Notes: generated by a model not told the origin, from the letters alone. Positions 16,910 to 27,103 are shown, counted from the stretch's first letter. The stretch is 56,372 nucleotides of DNA from an uncultured Lachnospiraceae bacterium (GCA_947178125.1 CAMWXB010000019.1:1-56372); one strand, 5' to 3'. Numbers and translations are program-made.

Positions 16910-18967
16910 TTAACGAAACTCCAACAGTTCATATTCATACAACGTTTTCAGACCAAGCAATTTCGGTCCGCTGTCAAATTGAATGACCGCCTTATCCTTC
17001 TGCAATTCCACAACCACGCCTTCACCAAGCTTCTTATGCCTGACAATCGCCCCTTCGCCCAAGCCTTCAAGGAACTTCTCAAACCCCTCCTGAGAAAAGG
17101 CCTTCTTCTTTTTCAAGAAAATTTCTTCACAGAAAGTAGACTTCTGATTCAGTTTAAATATTGAAAGCTTATTCTTCGCACGCGTAACGCCTACATAAAA
17201 CAGGCGGCGTTCCTCTTCATATTCAGCACGTTCGCGCTGATTCATGGTTTTCAGATTTTTCGGAACGCATTCAGGAAATACGCCGTCTACCACATCCATC
17301 AGATAAACCGTGTCATACTCCAATCCCTTGCTGGAATGAATGGTGGATAAAATAACCGGCTGTGCACTTTGCGGGCTGTTCTGTTTCCCTTTCAGAATCT
17401 CCTGCAGTTCATCCAGTCTCTCCAACAATCTTTGCGGGGAAATTTCATTTTGTGCAATCGCCTTTAAAATAAACAGTTTACCACTGTCCATATTCATGCG
17501 TTCTATGTAATTCTCATACCCCATATAATATACAATCCTGTTAATCGCCCCATCCGCCCGGTCTGACAGAAGCTGACCGAAATGAGTTTTAATCAGCTTA
17601 CAGCTTTTCCTTGTCCGGTCAGATAATCGATCATAACATATGGCAGATTCCAGCACATCCCTGTCTCCCTGCCTGCTAATCTCGCAGATGCGGATTGCAT
17701 CCTGTTTGCTTATATATGTGCCAATCTTATAATATATCTGAAGAAACAAATCCGTATCTTTCGGATTCATGGCAAAGCGGATCATATTTCGGATATCCTG
17801 CACAATTCGATGGGTAAAAAAAGTCAGTTCCACATTGCGGACTTTATAAAAGATTCCCATCCGCTCCAGCAAGTCCATAAGCGGCAGCATACTCTCATTA
17901 TTTCTGTAAAGCACTGCCGTCTGTCCCCCGCAGTTTTCCACTGCCTTAGCAAGATACAGATACTGGGCATACCGGTCTTTCAGCACAATTTTTTCAACAT
18001 CCGTAACGGCTGCTTTCGCCGGCACCATATGCTTTTCATGGCGCAGCACATTCTTCTGAATGAATCGGTCGGCTGCCGCTACAATCTTTGCATCAGAACG
18101 GAAATTTTCTTCCATCAGCAATATCTTAGCCGCCGGATAGTTATTTTCAAAATCCAGCAAAGCTTCCGGATAAGCCGCGCGAAAACCATAAATACTCTGG
18201 TCCTCATCCCCAACCATAAACAGATTATTTCTGCCGCCGGCAAGAAGCTTTATGATCTCATGCTGAATCTTTGAAGTATCCTGCGCTTCGTCCACACAGA
18301 TATAAGCAAATTTATTTTGAAAATACCGCAGCGTCTCAGGGCTTTTTTTCAATATGTTATAGGCATAGACCATTTGATCGTCATAATCCATCCGTCCCCG
18401 GCTGCGCAATTCTTTACGGTATTCCTTATAAATCTCTGATATCTTAAACCCCGCTTCCTCGTCCAACTGTCTGATCTCATCACCGGTCAGCATCCTGTTC
18501 TTGATATAAGTGATCATTCCGCATATACTCTTCAGATCGCTTTCCGTAGCATAATCATTTTCCACCCTGCGGAAAATATCGGCAAGCATTTTCGTAATAT
18601 GCTCATTTTCCGTCACAAGTAAAAAGGGTTCCTCCCCCTTCATTCTCCCGAAATATTGGATGATTTTCGCACAGATTCCGTTAATTGTCCGAAATTCCAG
18701 CCGATTGTCAAATTCTCCTCCAAAATAAGTACAAAACCGGCTTTTCATATCACGAGCCACCGCTACCGTATAGGTAATCGTCAAAATCTTTTCAGGGGCA
18801 ATCCCCGCGCAATAAATCATATATCCCAGCCGCGTTATCAGAACCGTGGTCTTCCCGCTTCCGGGGACCGCCAAAAGAAGAATCGGCCCGTCTATGGAAC
18901 GGACCGCCTCCGATTGCTGCCGGTTAAGCTGAATATGGAATTTTTTATAAAATTCTTCGTAGGTCAT
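16910..18967 (-). CDS. UvrD/Rep-like superfamily I DNA helicase
   Basis: A 685-residue 3'-5' helicase. Motifs appear in order: QSEAV (Q motif), Walker A AVPGSGKTT near residue 34, Walker B VDEAQD, QSIYGFRAA (motif III), EENFRS (IV), TIHSSKGLEYDTVYL (V) and FYVGVTRAK (VI). The C-terminus ends in a small Tudor/KOW-like beta domain (GAIVRHKKLGEGVVVELQ) as in PcrA-type proteins. It is a little shorter than PcrA and is probably an accessory UvrD paralogue used in repair. The ATG has only a weak upstream site. It heads a run with EcsC and the fructosamine kinase. Confidence 0.92.
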   Translation of the reverse strand: MTYEEFYKKFHIQLNRQQSEAVRSIDGPILLLAVPGSGKTTVLITRLGYMIYCAGIAPEKILTITYTVAVARDMKSRFCTYFGGEFDNRLEFRTINGICAKIIQYFGRMKGEEPFLLVTENEHITKMLADIFRRVENDYATESDLKSICGMITYIKNRMLTGDEIRQLDEEAGFKISEIYKEYRKELRSRGRMDYDDQMVYAYNILKKSPETLRYFQNKFAYICVDEAQDTSKIQHEIIKLLAGGRNNLFMVGDEDQSIYGFRAAYPEALLDFENNYPAAKILLMEENFRSDAKIVAAADRFIQKNVLRHEKHMVPAKAAVTDVEKIVLKDRYAQYLYLAKAVENCGGQTAVLYRNNESMLPLMDLLERMGIFYKVRNVELTFFTHRIVQDIRNMIRFAMNPKDTDLFLQIYYKIGTYISKQDAIRICEISRQGDRDVLESAICYDRLSDRTRKSCKLIKTHFGQLLSDRADGAINRIVYYMGYENYIERMNMDSGKLFILKAIAQNEISPQRLLERLDELQEILKGKQNSPQSAQPVILSTIHSSKGLEYDTVYLMDVVDGVFPECVPKNLKTMNQRERAEYEEERRLFYVGVTRAKNKLSIFKLNQKSTFCEEIFLKKKKAFSQEGFEKFLEGLGEGAIVRHKKLGEGVVVELQKDKAVIQFDSGPKLLGLKTLYEYELLEFR

Positions 18968-19089
18968 ATCATTTTTATTACCTTAAAAACTCTTCTTGTT
19001 TTTTGTTTTAAATTGCCAATTCATCACCCGATTACATGTTTCATTATAATGTGTTTGCTATTTAATATCAATGTTTTCTGCATATTTAC

Positions 19090-19122
19090 AAAAAGGCGGA
19101 GAGCCCCTATACTCTCTGCCTT
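19090..19122 (-). terminator. Rho-independent terminator
   Basis: Reading the minus strand, AGGCAGAGAG pairs with CTCTCCGCCT (one mismatch) and is followed by five T residues. It lies just after the GH105 stop codon and ends the YesMN-GH105 operon. Confidence 0.85.
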
Positions 19123-19129
19123 CGTCAAT

Positions 19130-20251
19130 TTAAAAAATATCCAACGCCTCACACAAAGCAATCAAACTCAAGGCCTGCCCATAAGCCATCGGACGAATGC
19201 CGATTCCCTTATAATGCTCCGGATTCATTCCCATTGCAGTACCCGCAGAAACGTTCAGGACCGTTCCATCATTATCCACATTTCCGCAGATTCCCTGAAT
19301 CGCCTTTTTGGCGCATGGCATATAGCTCTCATCAAGAATACCAAGCTTAATGCCGCGCAAAAGACCTGCTGCGATTGCGGCGGTGCCGGATACTTCTTCA
19401 TAAGAAGACGCATCATCCAAAATGGTATGAAACAGGCCGGAAGGCGCCTGAAGTGAGCGCAGAGTCTCCGCATGAGTGCAAAAAGTATCCGTAATATATT
19501 TTCTGGTTCCCGGTTCCAAATCATCGGCATTCGCAAGGAATAAAGTGATTCCGAGTGTAAACCAGGAATTTCCCCGGTTCCAGAAGATTCCACCAAAATT
19601 GTCATTTCTGATAAAACTAAAACCGTGATAGAACAGGCCATTATTTTTGCAGTATAAGTATTTGATGTGGACCAGCACCTGATGAACGGCTTCGCTCCGC
19701 CATGCTTCATTATGATAACGGTTACCCATTTGCTGTAAAAACAATACCGCCATAAACAACGTATCCAGCCAAAGCTGCTGCTCATTTAAAATGACCGCAT
19801 TCCGGTCCCCGATTCCACTTGTAACATGCTGAAAACCGCCGTCCTTCGTCTTGGGAAGTTCATGAATCAGCCAGTCTGCCTGTTCCAGACACATCTTTTC
19901 GTATTTTTCTTTTTCCGGCATATCGTCCAGAATCTGCAGCAGTGTCAGATAAGGCGCGGTCGTATTAATGTTTCTGGATGGCAGCCCTTTCTCGATATTG
20001 CTTTCAAACCAGTTAATGAAAAAATCCATAAAGCGCTTGTCACCGTAATAATTCTGCAGCATACTCAGCCCATACAGGCCGACTCCCTGCGGCCAATCCC
20101 ATTCTTCAATTCCAAAATCCCGCGCCACATTTCCCGATGCAATGGCATCCTCAAGGGAAATATCCTTATCCTTTTCGTAGTCGGCTCCGCCTAAATGAAT
20201 CAGCTTGTCCATCACCAGATTGATTTTCAATTGCAATTCTTCTTTTGACAT
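19130..20251 (-). CDS. GH105 unsaturated glycuronyl (rhamnogalacturonyl) hydrolase
   Basis: A 373-residue family 105 hydrolase, the size of Bacillus YteR/YesR. It removes the 4,5-unsaturated galacturonate left at the non-reducing end of lyase products such as rhamnogalacturonan disaccharide. The (alpha/alpha)6 barrel features WDWPQGVGLYGL near residue 52, the catalytic-Asp region WLDTLFMAVLFL near 160 (family acid/base Asp), and FWNRGNSWF near 224. No signal peptide is visible, so it acts inside the cell on imported oligosaccharides. AGGAGG precedes the ATG, and only one base separates it from the stop codon of the response regulator, so translation is probably coupled. Confidence 0.93.
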   Translation of the reverse strand: MSKEELQLKINLVMDKLIHLGGADYEKDKDISLEDAIASGNVARDFGIEEWDWPQGVGLYGLSMLQNYYGDKRFMDFFINWFESNIEKGLPSRNINTTAPYLTLLQILDDMPEKEKYEKMCLEQADWLIHELPKTKDGGFQHVTSGIGDRNAVILNEQQLWLDTLFMAVLFLQQMGNRYHNEAWRSEAVHQVLVHIKYLYCKNNGLFYHGFSFIRNDNFGGIFWNRGNSWFTLGITLFLANADDLEPGTRKYITDTFCTHAETLRSLQAPSGLFHTILDDASSYEEVSGTAAIAAGLLRGIKLGILDESYMPCAKKAIQGICGNVDNDGTVLNVSAGTAMGMNPEHYKGIGIRPMAYGQALSLIALCEALDIF

Positions 20252-20252
20252 A

Positions 20253-21779
20253 TTAGTTTCCTCCTGAAATATATTTTATATATGCGCTGGGAGTCATCCC
20301 AGTGTTCTTTTTGAACAACTGACTGAAATATTGTGGATTGTTGCCGCATCCAACCAATTCGGCAATGTTTTGGATTTTATCATTTTCCGTTCCGCTGAGC
20401 AATTCTTTCGCTTTTTGGATACGCAAGTCAGTGAGGTAATTAGAAAATTTCTGCCCGGTTTCTTTAAAAAACTTTTTACTCACATAATCCACATTCATAT
20501 AAAGAATATTTTCTGCAATCCACTTGAGTGAAAGATTACTGTCAGAAAGATTTTGCCGTACATATTCATCTATCGTGCTGCTCAAAGAGCCGCTGGTGGA
20601 TTTTGTTGTATGGTATTTCTGATAAATACTTCGTAATTCTGGTACACACCTTTCCATAATCTGAGCGGTATCCGACAATGAATTTAATGCCAGCAGAAAT
20701 TCCGTCGCCTCCAGAGAAGAATAATGAAGGCACTTAGAAGCCGCCCGCATAATGATAGAAGAAATCAACTGCTTCAGAAATACATGATTCGAAATCTGAT
20801 ATAGTTGAACAAACAGTGCGTCTAAAGCTTCTCCCGCGTTTTTTATGTCATTAGAGTAAATCCGCTCTGAAAGACTTTCTATTTCACGCATGATCGTCCG
20901 ATAATTACATATAGTGATCAATGTTCCATTGCTGTTAAAGCAGGCTGTCTCATAACGCTTGACTTTGGGAATCATATTATCGAACAACACTTTCAGATTT
21001 TCATAATGTATTCTCTGATATTGAATCGTAATCTGCTGATGAGGCAGAAACAGCCCTCTCATATAAGTATCCAGTTCATTGTATTGCAGACAATAAGATG
21101 GAAAAAATATCAACATCGTTTGATGAACATATAGCATATGGAAGCTTATTCTGGGAGATTGTGTCTGACAGAATAAATCAATCTGTCTTATGGCATCCTG
21201 CAAAGAACTTTCATCCAAAAAATGCAGATAACATAATTCATAAGGGATATGGTCAAAATCCATGAATTTTTCATATGGATAGAAAAAATCCTCCGCCTGC
21301 AGATCGGATTCCCTGGCCGTAAGCTCGTTGATGATATTTAATATCATGGCCGCTTCCATGTGTTTCCGGGAAACGTCAGTCGGTGTCAGATTGCCTGAAG
21401 ACCTTTTCCGGGAAAGTTCGTCCATTGTTTCCCGTACGCTTTCTATGATCTGTTCCTCGTTACAGGGTTTCAGGAGATAATGATGAATTCCATACTGCAT
21501 GGCCTCTCTTGCAAATTCAAATTCGCCATAGCCTGAAATGATGATAAACGCTACATCAGGATGCACCTTTTTAATTTTCTGAATCAATTGGAGACCAGAT
21601 AATCCAGGCATTTTAATATCAGTCATAACAATATCCGGATATTCATCCATAATGATATCATAAGCTTCCAATCCGTTAGAAGCGGTGCCAATGACATCAA
21701 TACCAAGGGAATTCCAGGGAATATGACGAGATATGGTCTCTCTTATGATTTTTTCATCATCTACGATCAGTAATTTCAT
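20253..21779 (-). CDS. YesN-type response regulator (receiver plus AraC HTH)
   Basis: A 508-residue response regulator. Residues 1-120 form a receiver domain with the acidic pocket DDE at 7-9, phospho-acceptor Asp54 in MTDIKMPG and the conserved Lys in LLKPCNEEQ. The middle 250 residues are a variable domain, and the C-terminus has the AraC double helix-turn-helix (SLKWIAENILYMNVDYVSKK, then NIAELVGCGNNPQYFSQLF). GAGGG precedes the ATG. It pairs with the histidine kinase 52 bases upstream and should activate the divergent importer genes and perhaps its own operon. Confidence 0.95.
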   Translation of the reverse strand: MKLLIVDDEKIIRETISRHIPWNSLGIDVIGTASNGLEAYDIIMDEYPDIVMTDIKMPGLSGLQLIQKIKKVHPDVAFIIISGYGEFEFAREAMQYGIHHYLLKPCNEEQIIESVRETMDELSRKRSSGNLTPTDVSRKHMEAAMILNIINELTARESDLQAEDFFYPYEKFMDFDHIPYELCYLHFLDESSLQDAIRQIDLFCQTQSPRISFHMLYVHQTMLIFFPSYCLQYNELDTYMRGLFLPHQQITIQYQRIHYENLKVLFDNMIPKVKRYETACFNSNGTLITICNYRTIMREIESLSERIYSNDIKNAGEALDALFVQLYQISNHVFLKQLISSIIMRAASKCLHYSSLEATEFLLALNSLSDTAQIMERCVPELRSIYQKYHTTKSTSGSLSSTIDEYVRQNLSDSNLSLKWIAENILYMNVDYVSKKFFKETGQKFSNYLTDLRIQKAKELLSGTENDKIQNIAELVGCGNNPQYFSQLFKKNTGMTPSAYIKYISGGN

Positions 21780-21831
21780 AACGAATCCCTCTTTTTATTA
21801 TAATCTCTCGTTTCCGGTCTGTGGCTGTTTT

Positions 21832-23625
21832 CTAAATATCTACGCAGGGAATTTTTAATTCCACAATAGCGAGATCGTAAAGTTCATCATTTTTCAGTGT
21901 CAGCCCATATTCCATTCCAAATTGAAGCTGCAATCTTTTCTGAATATTCAGAAGGCCAATGCCAAACCCATGAGGCGCCGCCTCTCCATCCGCAAGCCGC
22001 TGCAATATATTTTCCGGAAATTGAGAACCATTGTTGGTAATGGTGATCAGTACATCATTTTCTATCCTGACAGCCGTTATTGCTATATGGCAGGTATCGG
22101 TCATCTCTTCCAACGCATAATTGATTGCATTTTCAACAAGTGGCTGCAAAGAAAGCTTCGGAAGAGGCGTTGCATATAAACTCTCTGGAACATCAATGGA
22201 GTATTGCAGCATCTCTTCAAAACGAAATTGTATAATGGACATATAATCCTTAACAATGTCAATTTCCGTTTTAATCGTAGAAATCATATGATCTTTTCTG
22301 GAAAGCGTGTTTCGAAGCAAGGCTCCGAGTGATTCGACCATAATGGAGATTTCATCCGCGCCAACCGCCTTTGCTCTCCAGTTAATGGATTCCAGCGTAT
22401 TGTATAGAAAATGAGGATTGATCTGATTTTCCAAAGATTTCAACTCTGCTTCTTTATTCAAGATTTCGGACACATAGTTTTTCTCGATCAAATCACGAAC
22501 CTGATTTGCCATTTGGTCAAAACGCTGATGCAGTTCTCCAATCTCATCATGCCGCATCTTATAGTCATAATCAAAAGAAACCAATTGCGTATTATTTTCA
22601 CCAAAACATTTCATTTTCAACAACAGCTTACTAAAATGCCCGGTAACGGTCTCAAAAAGTTTCTGCGAAAATATCAGTGAAAGTATAAAAATACCTGCTA
22701 TGATACATGCCGAAAGAAATAAATACAAACGCTGGCTTCTTATGACCGAGTCATAAGGTGTGAAGCAAATATACTCCCACTCAAAATCGGGAATCAGGTT
22801 TTTGGTATAGAAGAAATATTGTCCATTCATTCGAATCACACCGTAATCAGCAGTCGTTGCGGACATGAGCCGGGGAATATCCTCCTGATTCAACGCCGGA
22901 GAATGGAAAAGTTCATTTCCATTGCTGTAAATTAAATACAAAAGAGAATCCTCAATCTGATAGCCTTTGGTAGAATCCTCGATGACAGAATTCAAATTGA
23001 TATTTACCACAATCGTTCCAATAGTATCCAATTCCAGATTATCGGCACGACGTACATCACGGGATAAAAACAATCCGTAGCTGTTACAGTAATCCGTATT
23101 CCATACCGCATAACCCGGCCTTTCGTGAGCATTCTCAAGCAGAGTTTCAAACAATTCATCCGGCAGGGAACGGGCTCTCGCATAATTACTATGACTCGTG
23201 TAATTGGAATTATACAGGCTAATATATGAAATCCCATACTGCTTATAATTTTGATAATACTCCGGCACAAGAGACGATAAAGACCGAAATGCATTGTTGC
23301 GCTCTAAATCTGTGGCATCAGAATTGATGGCGACGGATAAATCCTGCTGTACCGTGCTGTCTCTTAACATGATTGTCGTCATGGATTCAATCGTTTTTAA
23401 TTTTTCTGATAATAAGGATGCGCTGTGGAACATCGTGCCTTCCATAGAACGGTAAAGCATCCGGTTGTGTGTAGTGTATATTAAATTAAGCCCCAAAAGA
23501 GAACCAATGGAGCAGATGATCAACGCAATGCAGACAATAATATTAAACTTCCGCTGCAAGGGAAGATTAAGAAAATACTTTTTTTCTTTCAAATAAAAAC
23601 GACGTAGAATACCGCCTTTTTTCAA
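21832..23625 (-). CDS. YesM-type sensor histidine kinase
   Basis: A 597-residue membrane kinase of the LytS/YesM class. It has a transmembrane helix at about 28-50, an extracellular dCache-like sensor of about 240 residues, a second helix near 305-325, a HAMP segment, the His_kinase motif NQINPHFLYNTLESINW with the phospho-accepting His, and the HATPase domain with PLVENAINYALEE and GFGIGLLNIQKRL. The start is a TTG at 23625, supported by GAGAGGAG 8 bases upstream; no ATG fits. It probably senses an extracellular pectin-derived oligosaccharide, as YesM does, by inference from the neighbouring importer and hydrolase. Confidence 0.94.
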   Translation of the reverse strand: MKKGGILRRFYLKEKKYFLNLPLQRKFNIIVCIALIICSIGSLLGLNLIYTTHNRMLYRSMEGTMFHSASLLSEKLKTIESMTTIMLRDSTVQQDLSVAINSDATDLERNNAFRSLSSLVPEYYQNYKQYGISYISLYNSNYTSHSNYARARSLPDELFETLLENAHERPGYAVWNTDYCNSYGLFLSRDVRRADNLELDTIGTIVVNINLNSVIEDSTKGYQIEDSLLYLIYSNGNELFHSPALNQEDIPRLMSATTADYGVIRMNGQYFFYTKNLIPDFEWEYICFTPYDSVIRSQRLYLFLSACIIAGIFILSLIFSQKLFETVTGHFSKLLLKMKCFGENNTQLVSFDYDYKMRHDEIGELHQRFDQMANQVRDLIEKNYVSEILNKEAELKSLENQINPHFLYNTLESINWRAKAVGADEISIMVESLGALLRNTLSRKDHMISTIKTEIDIVKDYMSIIQFRFEEMLQYSIDVPESLYATPLPKLSLQPLVENAINYALEEMTDTCHIAITAVRIENDVLITITNNGSQFPENILQRLADGEAAPHGFGIGLLNIQKRLQLQFGMEYGLTLKNDELYDLAIVELKIPCVDI

Positions 23626-23667
23626 ATCGGGACTCCTCTCTGTGGACTATCTGAAAAACATATAAAA

Positions 23668-23696
23668 AGTATATAAAAGGAAAAAATATCTTGCAA
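23668..23696 (-). promoter_or_regulatory. Promoter of the histidine kinase operon
   Basis: On the minus strand TTGCAA (23691-23696) and TATACT (23668-23673) are spaced by 17 bases and lie about 43 bases before the TTG start codon. Confidence 0.75.
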
Positions 23697-23783
23697 GAGC
23701 TATCTCCGCCAAAACCGATATTTTGAACTTCAAGGTCGGTTTTTTAATATTTGGGAAAAAATTTAAGCCGGTTTTTTGGAAAA

Positions 23784-23797
23784 TGTGAACGGTTTCC
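23784..23797 (+). promoter_or_regulatory. Candidate CcpA cre site
   Basis: TGTGAACGGTTTCC matches the cre consensus TGWAANCGNTNWCA at all but two defined positions. It lies about 28 bases upstream of the -10 box of the importer gene, where it could allow carbon catabolite control of sugar uptake. No CcpA gene is in the window. Confidence 0.5.
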
Positions 23798-23801
23798 TTT
23801 A

Positions 23802-23830
23802 TTCTTTTTTTCTGACAGACCGGCTATAAT
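23802..23830 (+). promoter_or_regulatory. Promoter of the ABC importer operon
   Basis: A perfect TATAAT at 23825-23830 sits 57 bases before the start codon. The -35 region at 17 bases spacing is TTCTTT, a weak match, as expected for a promoter that needs an activator such as the adjacent YesN-type regulator. Confidence 0.6.
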
Positions 23831-23887
23831 GTGATTACGTTTCAGGCGCCTGAATGTAATTCAAAAAATAAAACTGGAGGAAAATTT

Positions 23888-25273
23888 ATGAAAAGAAAAC
23901 TGGCAATGCTTATGACCGGATTACTTACAATCTCAATGCTGAGCGGCTGCGGAAATTCTGCTAATACAGAAACGGATACAGGCTCCGCTGCCAATACAGG
24001 AACAACAACAGATACAGCAGCTTCCACAGAGCAATCGGATACATCAACACAGACCGCAGGCTCCGGCTCTGCAGCGCTCACGATTGCATGGTGGGGAAAC
24101 CAGACAAGAAACGAAAGAACACAGCAGGTACTGGACCTTTACAGCAGCGCCAATGAAGGAATCACTTTTGACGGCCAGTTTGCCGAATGGGCTGATTACT
24201 GGACAAAACTCGCTACCGCATCCGCGGGACACACACTTCCTGATATTGTACAAATGGACTATTCCTATCTGGAACAATATGTGAGCAATGGATTGCTGGT
24301 AGATTTAACTCCTTATATCGAAAACGGAACAATTGATGTTTCCAACATCAGTGACAATGCCCTGGACCCCGGCAGAGTCGGAGACGGCCTCTATGCGATC
24401 AACGCAGGCGTAAATGTTCCCACCGTCGTATATAACAAGACGCTGCTGGATGAGAATGGGATTACCATCAAAGATAATATGAACCTGGAAGAGTTTTATG
24501 CAGTCTGCCGGGAGATTTATGAAAAGACTGGCTATAAAACAGACGTATTTTATGGAAACGGCGCCGATTACCTTGGTTATGTAATGAGAGGCGAAGGAAC
24601 GCATCTGTACAGCGAAGACGGCAAATTGCTGGCTACGGAAGAGGAACTGAAGAAATTCTTTGATATTTATGAAACAGGCATGACCGAAGGCTGGATGTGC
24701 GATCCCTCCATTTACGCCGAAAGGACAATCGGAACACCGGAACAGATGCCCCTTGTATATGGTTCCAGTCCGGCAACTATGAGCTGGTGCTCTTTTACAT
24801 GGTCAAACTCCCTCGCTTCTCTTAGGAATGCGGCTCCCGAAGGCGTTGAACTGGCAATTACCACATGGCCATCAGCAGATCCTGTTGCTTCGGACTACCT
24901 GAAACCAAGTATGTTCTTCTGCATAACGACTGACAGCGCAAATCCGGATGCGTCCGCGGCTTTTATCAATTACTGGACCAATGATATTGAGGCAAATAAA
25001 ATACTTTTGGGCGAAAGAGGAATTCCGATTTCTTCCGAAGTAGCGGATGGGATTTCCGAACTGATGGATGCGAATCAGCAGGATGCAGCTAATTTCATCA
25101 ATGATGTGGTAACACCTAATTCTTCCACGATTGATGCGCCGATGCCGGAAGGTGCAGCAGAGGTTACACAAATGGTAAATCAGCTGGTAGAAAAAGTCTG
25201 CTATGGAGAGTTAACAGCAGCGGATGCGGCTAATCAGCTCTATACACAGGGAAGTGCAGCTTTGGAAAAATAA
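23888..25273 (+). CDS. ABC transporter sugar-binding lipoprotein
   Basis: A 461-residue extracellular solute-binding protein of the CUT1 (family 1) type. It has a lipoprotein signal peptide with lipobox LSGC (Cys21), a Thr/Ser/Gly-rich spacer to about residue 67, and then the mature domain beginning LTIAWWGNQTRNERTQQVLD, with the usual YAINAGVNVPTVVYNK segment. The start ATG 23888 has TGGAGG at 8 bases. It binds oligosaccharides at the membrane surface and delivers them to the two permeases that follow. Association with GH105 and YesMN suggests rhamnogalacturonan or other pectin oligosaccharides. Confidence 0.95.
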   Translation: MKRKLAMLMTGLLTISMLSGCGNSANTETDTGSAANTGTTTDTAASTEQSDTSTQTAGSGSAALTIAWWGNQTRNERTQQVLDLYSSANEGITFDGQFAEWADYWTKLATASAGHTLPDIVQMDYSYLEQYVSNGLLVDLTPYIENGTIDVSNISDNALDPGRVGDGLYAINAGVNVPTVVYNKTLLDENGITIKDNMNLEEFYAVCREIYEKTGYKTDVFYGNGADYLGYVMRGEGTHLYSEDGKLLATEEELKKFFDIYETGMTEGWMCDPSIYAERTIGTPEQMPLVYGSSPATMSWCSFTWSNSLASLRNAAPEGVELAITTWPSADPVASDYLKPSMFFCITTDSANPDASAAFINYWTNDIEANKILLGERGIPISSEVADGISELMDANQQDAANFINDVVTPNSSTIDAPMPEGAAEVTQMVNQLVEKVCYGELTAADAANQLYTQGSAALEK

Positions 25274-25288
25274 GAAGGAGGACAAAAT

Positions 25289-26194
25289 ATGAAAAAGTCA
25301 TCCGAAAAATGGAGAACCTGTCTTAACAAGGAAAGCGTCGCAGGCGTCGTTTTTACGCTCCCTTTCATTTTGGGATTTCTGCTCTTTATGCTTGTTCCAA
25401 TGGGTATCTCATTATATTACTCTTTTTGCGATTATAATATTTTGTCACCTCCGGTTTTTACGGGGCTGAAAAATTACACCAATATGTTCCATGACGAAAC
25501 CTTTTTTAAAGCAATCGGCGTCACCTTTTATTATGCGCTGGTATCTGTTCCGCTGCGTCTGATTTTTGCCTTGATGGTCGCAATGATTCTTCTGAAAACC
25601 ACAAAGGCATCAGGCTTTTACAGAGCGGCTTATTATCTCCCGTCAATCATCGGTGGCTCCGTAGCGGTTTCTATTTTGTGGAAAAGAATGTTTGCAATCG
25701 ATGGTGTCATTAATAAGCTGTTATCCGTATTCGGATTGGAAGAGGGCATTTCGTGGCTGGGAAATACCAAGACGGCAATCTGGACATTGATCATTCTGGC
25801 TGTCTGGCAGTTCGGTTCTTCCATGCTGGTTTTTCTGTCTTCGTTAAAACAGATTCCGGCAACTCTCTATGAAGCTGCAAGAGTCGATGGAGCAAGCTCA
25901 GTTACACAGTTTTTTAAAGTAACACTACCGCTGCTGACACCGACAATTTTCTTTAATCTTGTAATGCAGATGATCAATGGGTTTCTTGCCTTTACACAAT
26001 GTTACATTATTACACAGGGAAAACCCATGAATTCTACTCTGTTCTACACGGTATATATGTATCAGCAGTCATTTGAGTATTACAATACTGGTTATGGAGC
26101 CGCGCTGGCTTGGGTGATGCTGGCAATCGTCGGATTAATTACCTTGTTCCTGTTTGCGACAAAACGGTTTTGGGTATATGAAGGAGGCGTCTGA
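25289..26194 (+). CDS. ABC sugar permease, MalF/LacF type
   Basis: A 301-residue inner-membrane permease with six predicted helices. The cytoplasmic EAA loop that contacts the ATPase is YEAARVDGASSVTQFFKVTLP near residue 195. It starts 15 bases after the binding protein gene with a strong AAGGAGG site, and its stop overlaps the start of the second permease. It resembles the YtcP/YteP and LacF-type permeases that import oligosaccharides. Confidence 0.95.
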   Translation: MKKSSEKWRTCLNKESVAGVVFTLPFILGFLLFMLVPMGISLYYSFCDYNILSPPVFTGLKNYTNMFHDETFFKAIGVTFYYALVSVPLRLIFALMVAMILLKTTKASGFYRAAYYLPSIIGGSVAVSILWKRMFAIDGVINKLLSVFGLEEGISWLGNTKTAIWTLIILAVWQFGSSMLVFLSSLKQIPATLYEAARVDGASSVTQFFKVTLPLLTPTIFFNLVMQMINGFLAFTQCYIITQGKPMNSTLFYTVYMYQQSFEYYNTGYGAALAWVMLAIVGLITLFLFATKRFWVYEGGV

Positions 26195-27039
26195 TGAAAA
26201 AAAAGAGATTGGTAAATAAAATCATATACCATGTACTTGTTTGCGGATTTGGACTTGTTATGATCTACCCGCTCATATGGATGGTCATGAGTTCTTTTAA
26301 AGAAACGAATACTATTTTCGCCACAGCAGGAAGCCTGATTCCGGAAAAATTTATTTTGGAAAATTACGCAAATGGCTGGAAAGGATTCGGAAATGTCAGT
26401 TTCGCCGCTTTTTTTAAAAACTCCCTGTTTATTTCCATCGTTGCAACGATTGGCACGGTAATCTCATCGGCGCTGGCTGCTTTCGGGTTCTCAAGATGCC
26501 ACTTCAAAGGACGTAAGTTTCTATTTGCGGCAATGCTGGTAACGATGATGCTTCCCGCTCAGGTACTTATGATCCCACAGTATTTATGGTATCAGAAACT
26601 GGGATGGGTAGGCACTTATATTCCATTGATCATACCATACTTTTTTGCAATCCAGGGATTCTTTGTATACTTAATGATTAATTTTATTGACGGCATTCCA
26701 AAAGAATTGGATGAAGCGGCCAAAATCGATGGATGCTCTTATTACTCGATTTTTGCAAGAATTATCTTTCCGCTGATCAAACCGGCTTTGGTAACGGCAG
26801 GTATCTTCTCTTTTATGTGGAGATGGGATGATTTCCTTTCAGCGCTGTTATATGTGAATGATTCCGCGAAATATCCTGTCTCGCTGGCACTGAAACTATT
26901 TTGCGACCCGGGATCCTCTTCGGATTATGGCGCCATGTTCGCAATGGCAACATTGTCCGTACTGCCGGCTGTGATCATCTTTATCTTCTTCCAGCGATAC
27001 CTGGTCGAAGGAATAGCAACCTCCGGCTTAAAGGGATAG
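26194..27039 (+). CDS. ABC sugar permease, MalG/LacG type
   Basis: A 281-residue permease with six predicted helices and the EAA loop LDEAAKIDGCSYYSIFARIIFP near residues 172-193. Its ATG shares one base with the preceding stop codon (TGATG). No ATP-binding subunit follows, so the importer must borrow a shared MsmX/MsmK-like ATPase from elsewhere in the genome, as many CUT1 systems in Firmicutes do. Confidence 0.95.
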   Translation: MKKKRLVNKIIYHVLVCGFGLVMIYPLIWMVMSSFKETNTIFATAGSLIPEKFILENYANGWKGFGNVSFAAFFKNSLFISIVATIGTVISSALAAFGFSRCHFKGRKFLFAAMLVTMMLPAQVLMIPQYLWYQKLGWVGTYIPLIIPYFFAIQGFFVYLMINFIDGIPKELDEAAKIDGCSYYSIFARIIFPLIKPALVTAGIFSFMWRWDDFLSALLYVNDSAKYPVSLALKLFCDPGSSSDYGAMFAMATLSVLPAVIIFIFFQRYLVEGIATSGLKG

Positions 27040-27103
27040 GAAGATCAGGGAACAGTCAACTATTGATTTAAACGTTTGCGAATGCAGACAGATAGGAGTA
27101 AAA

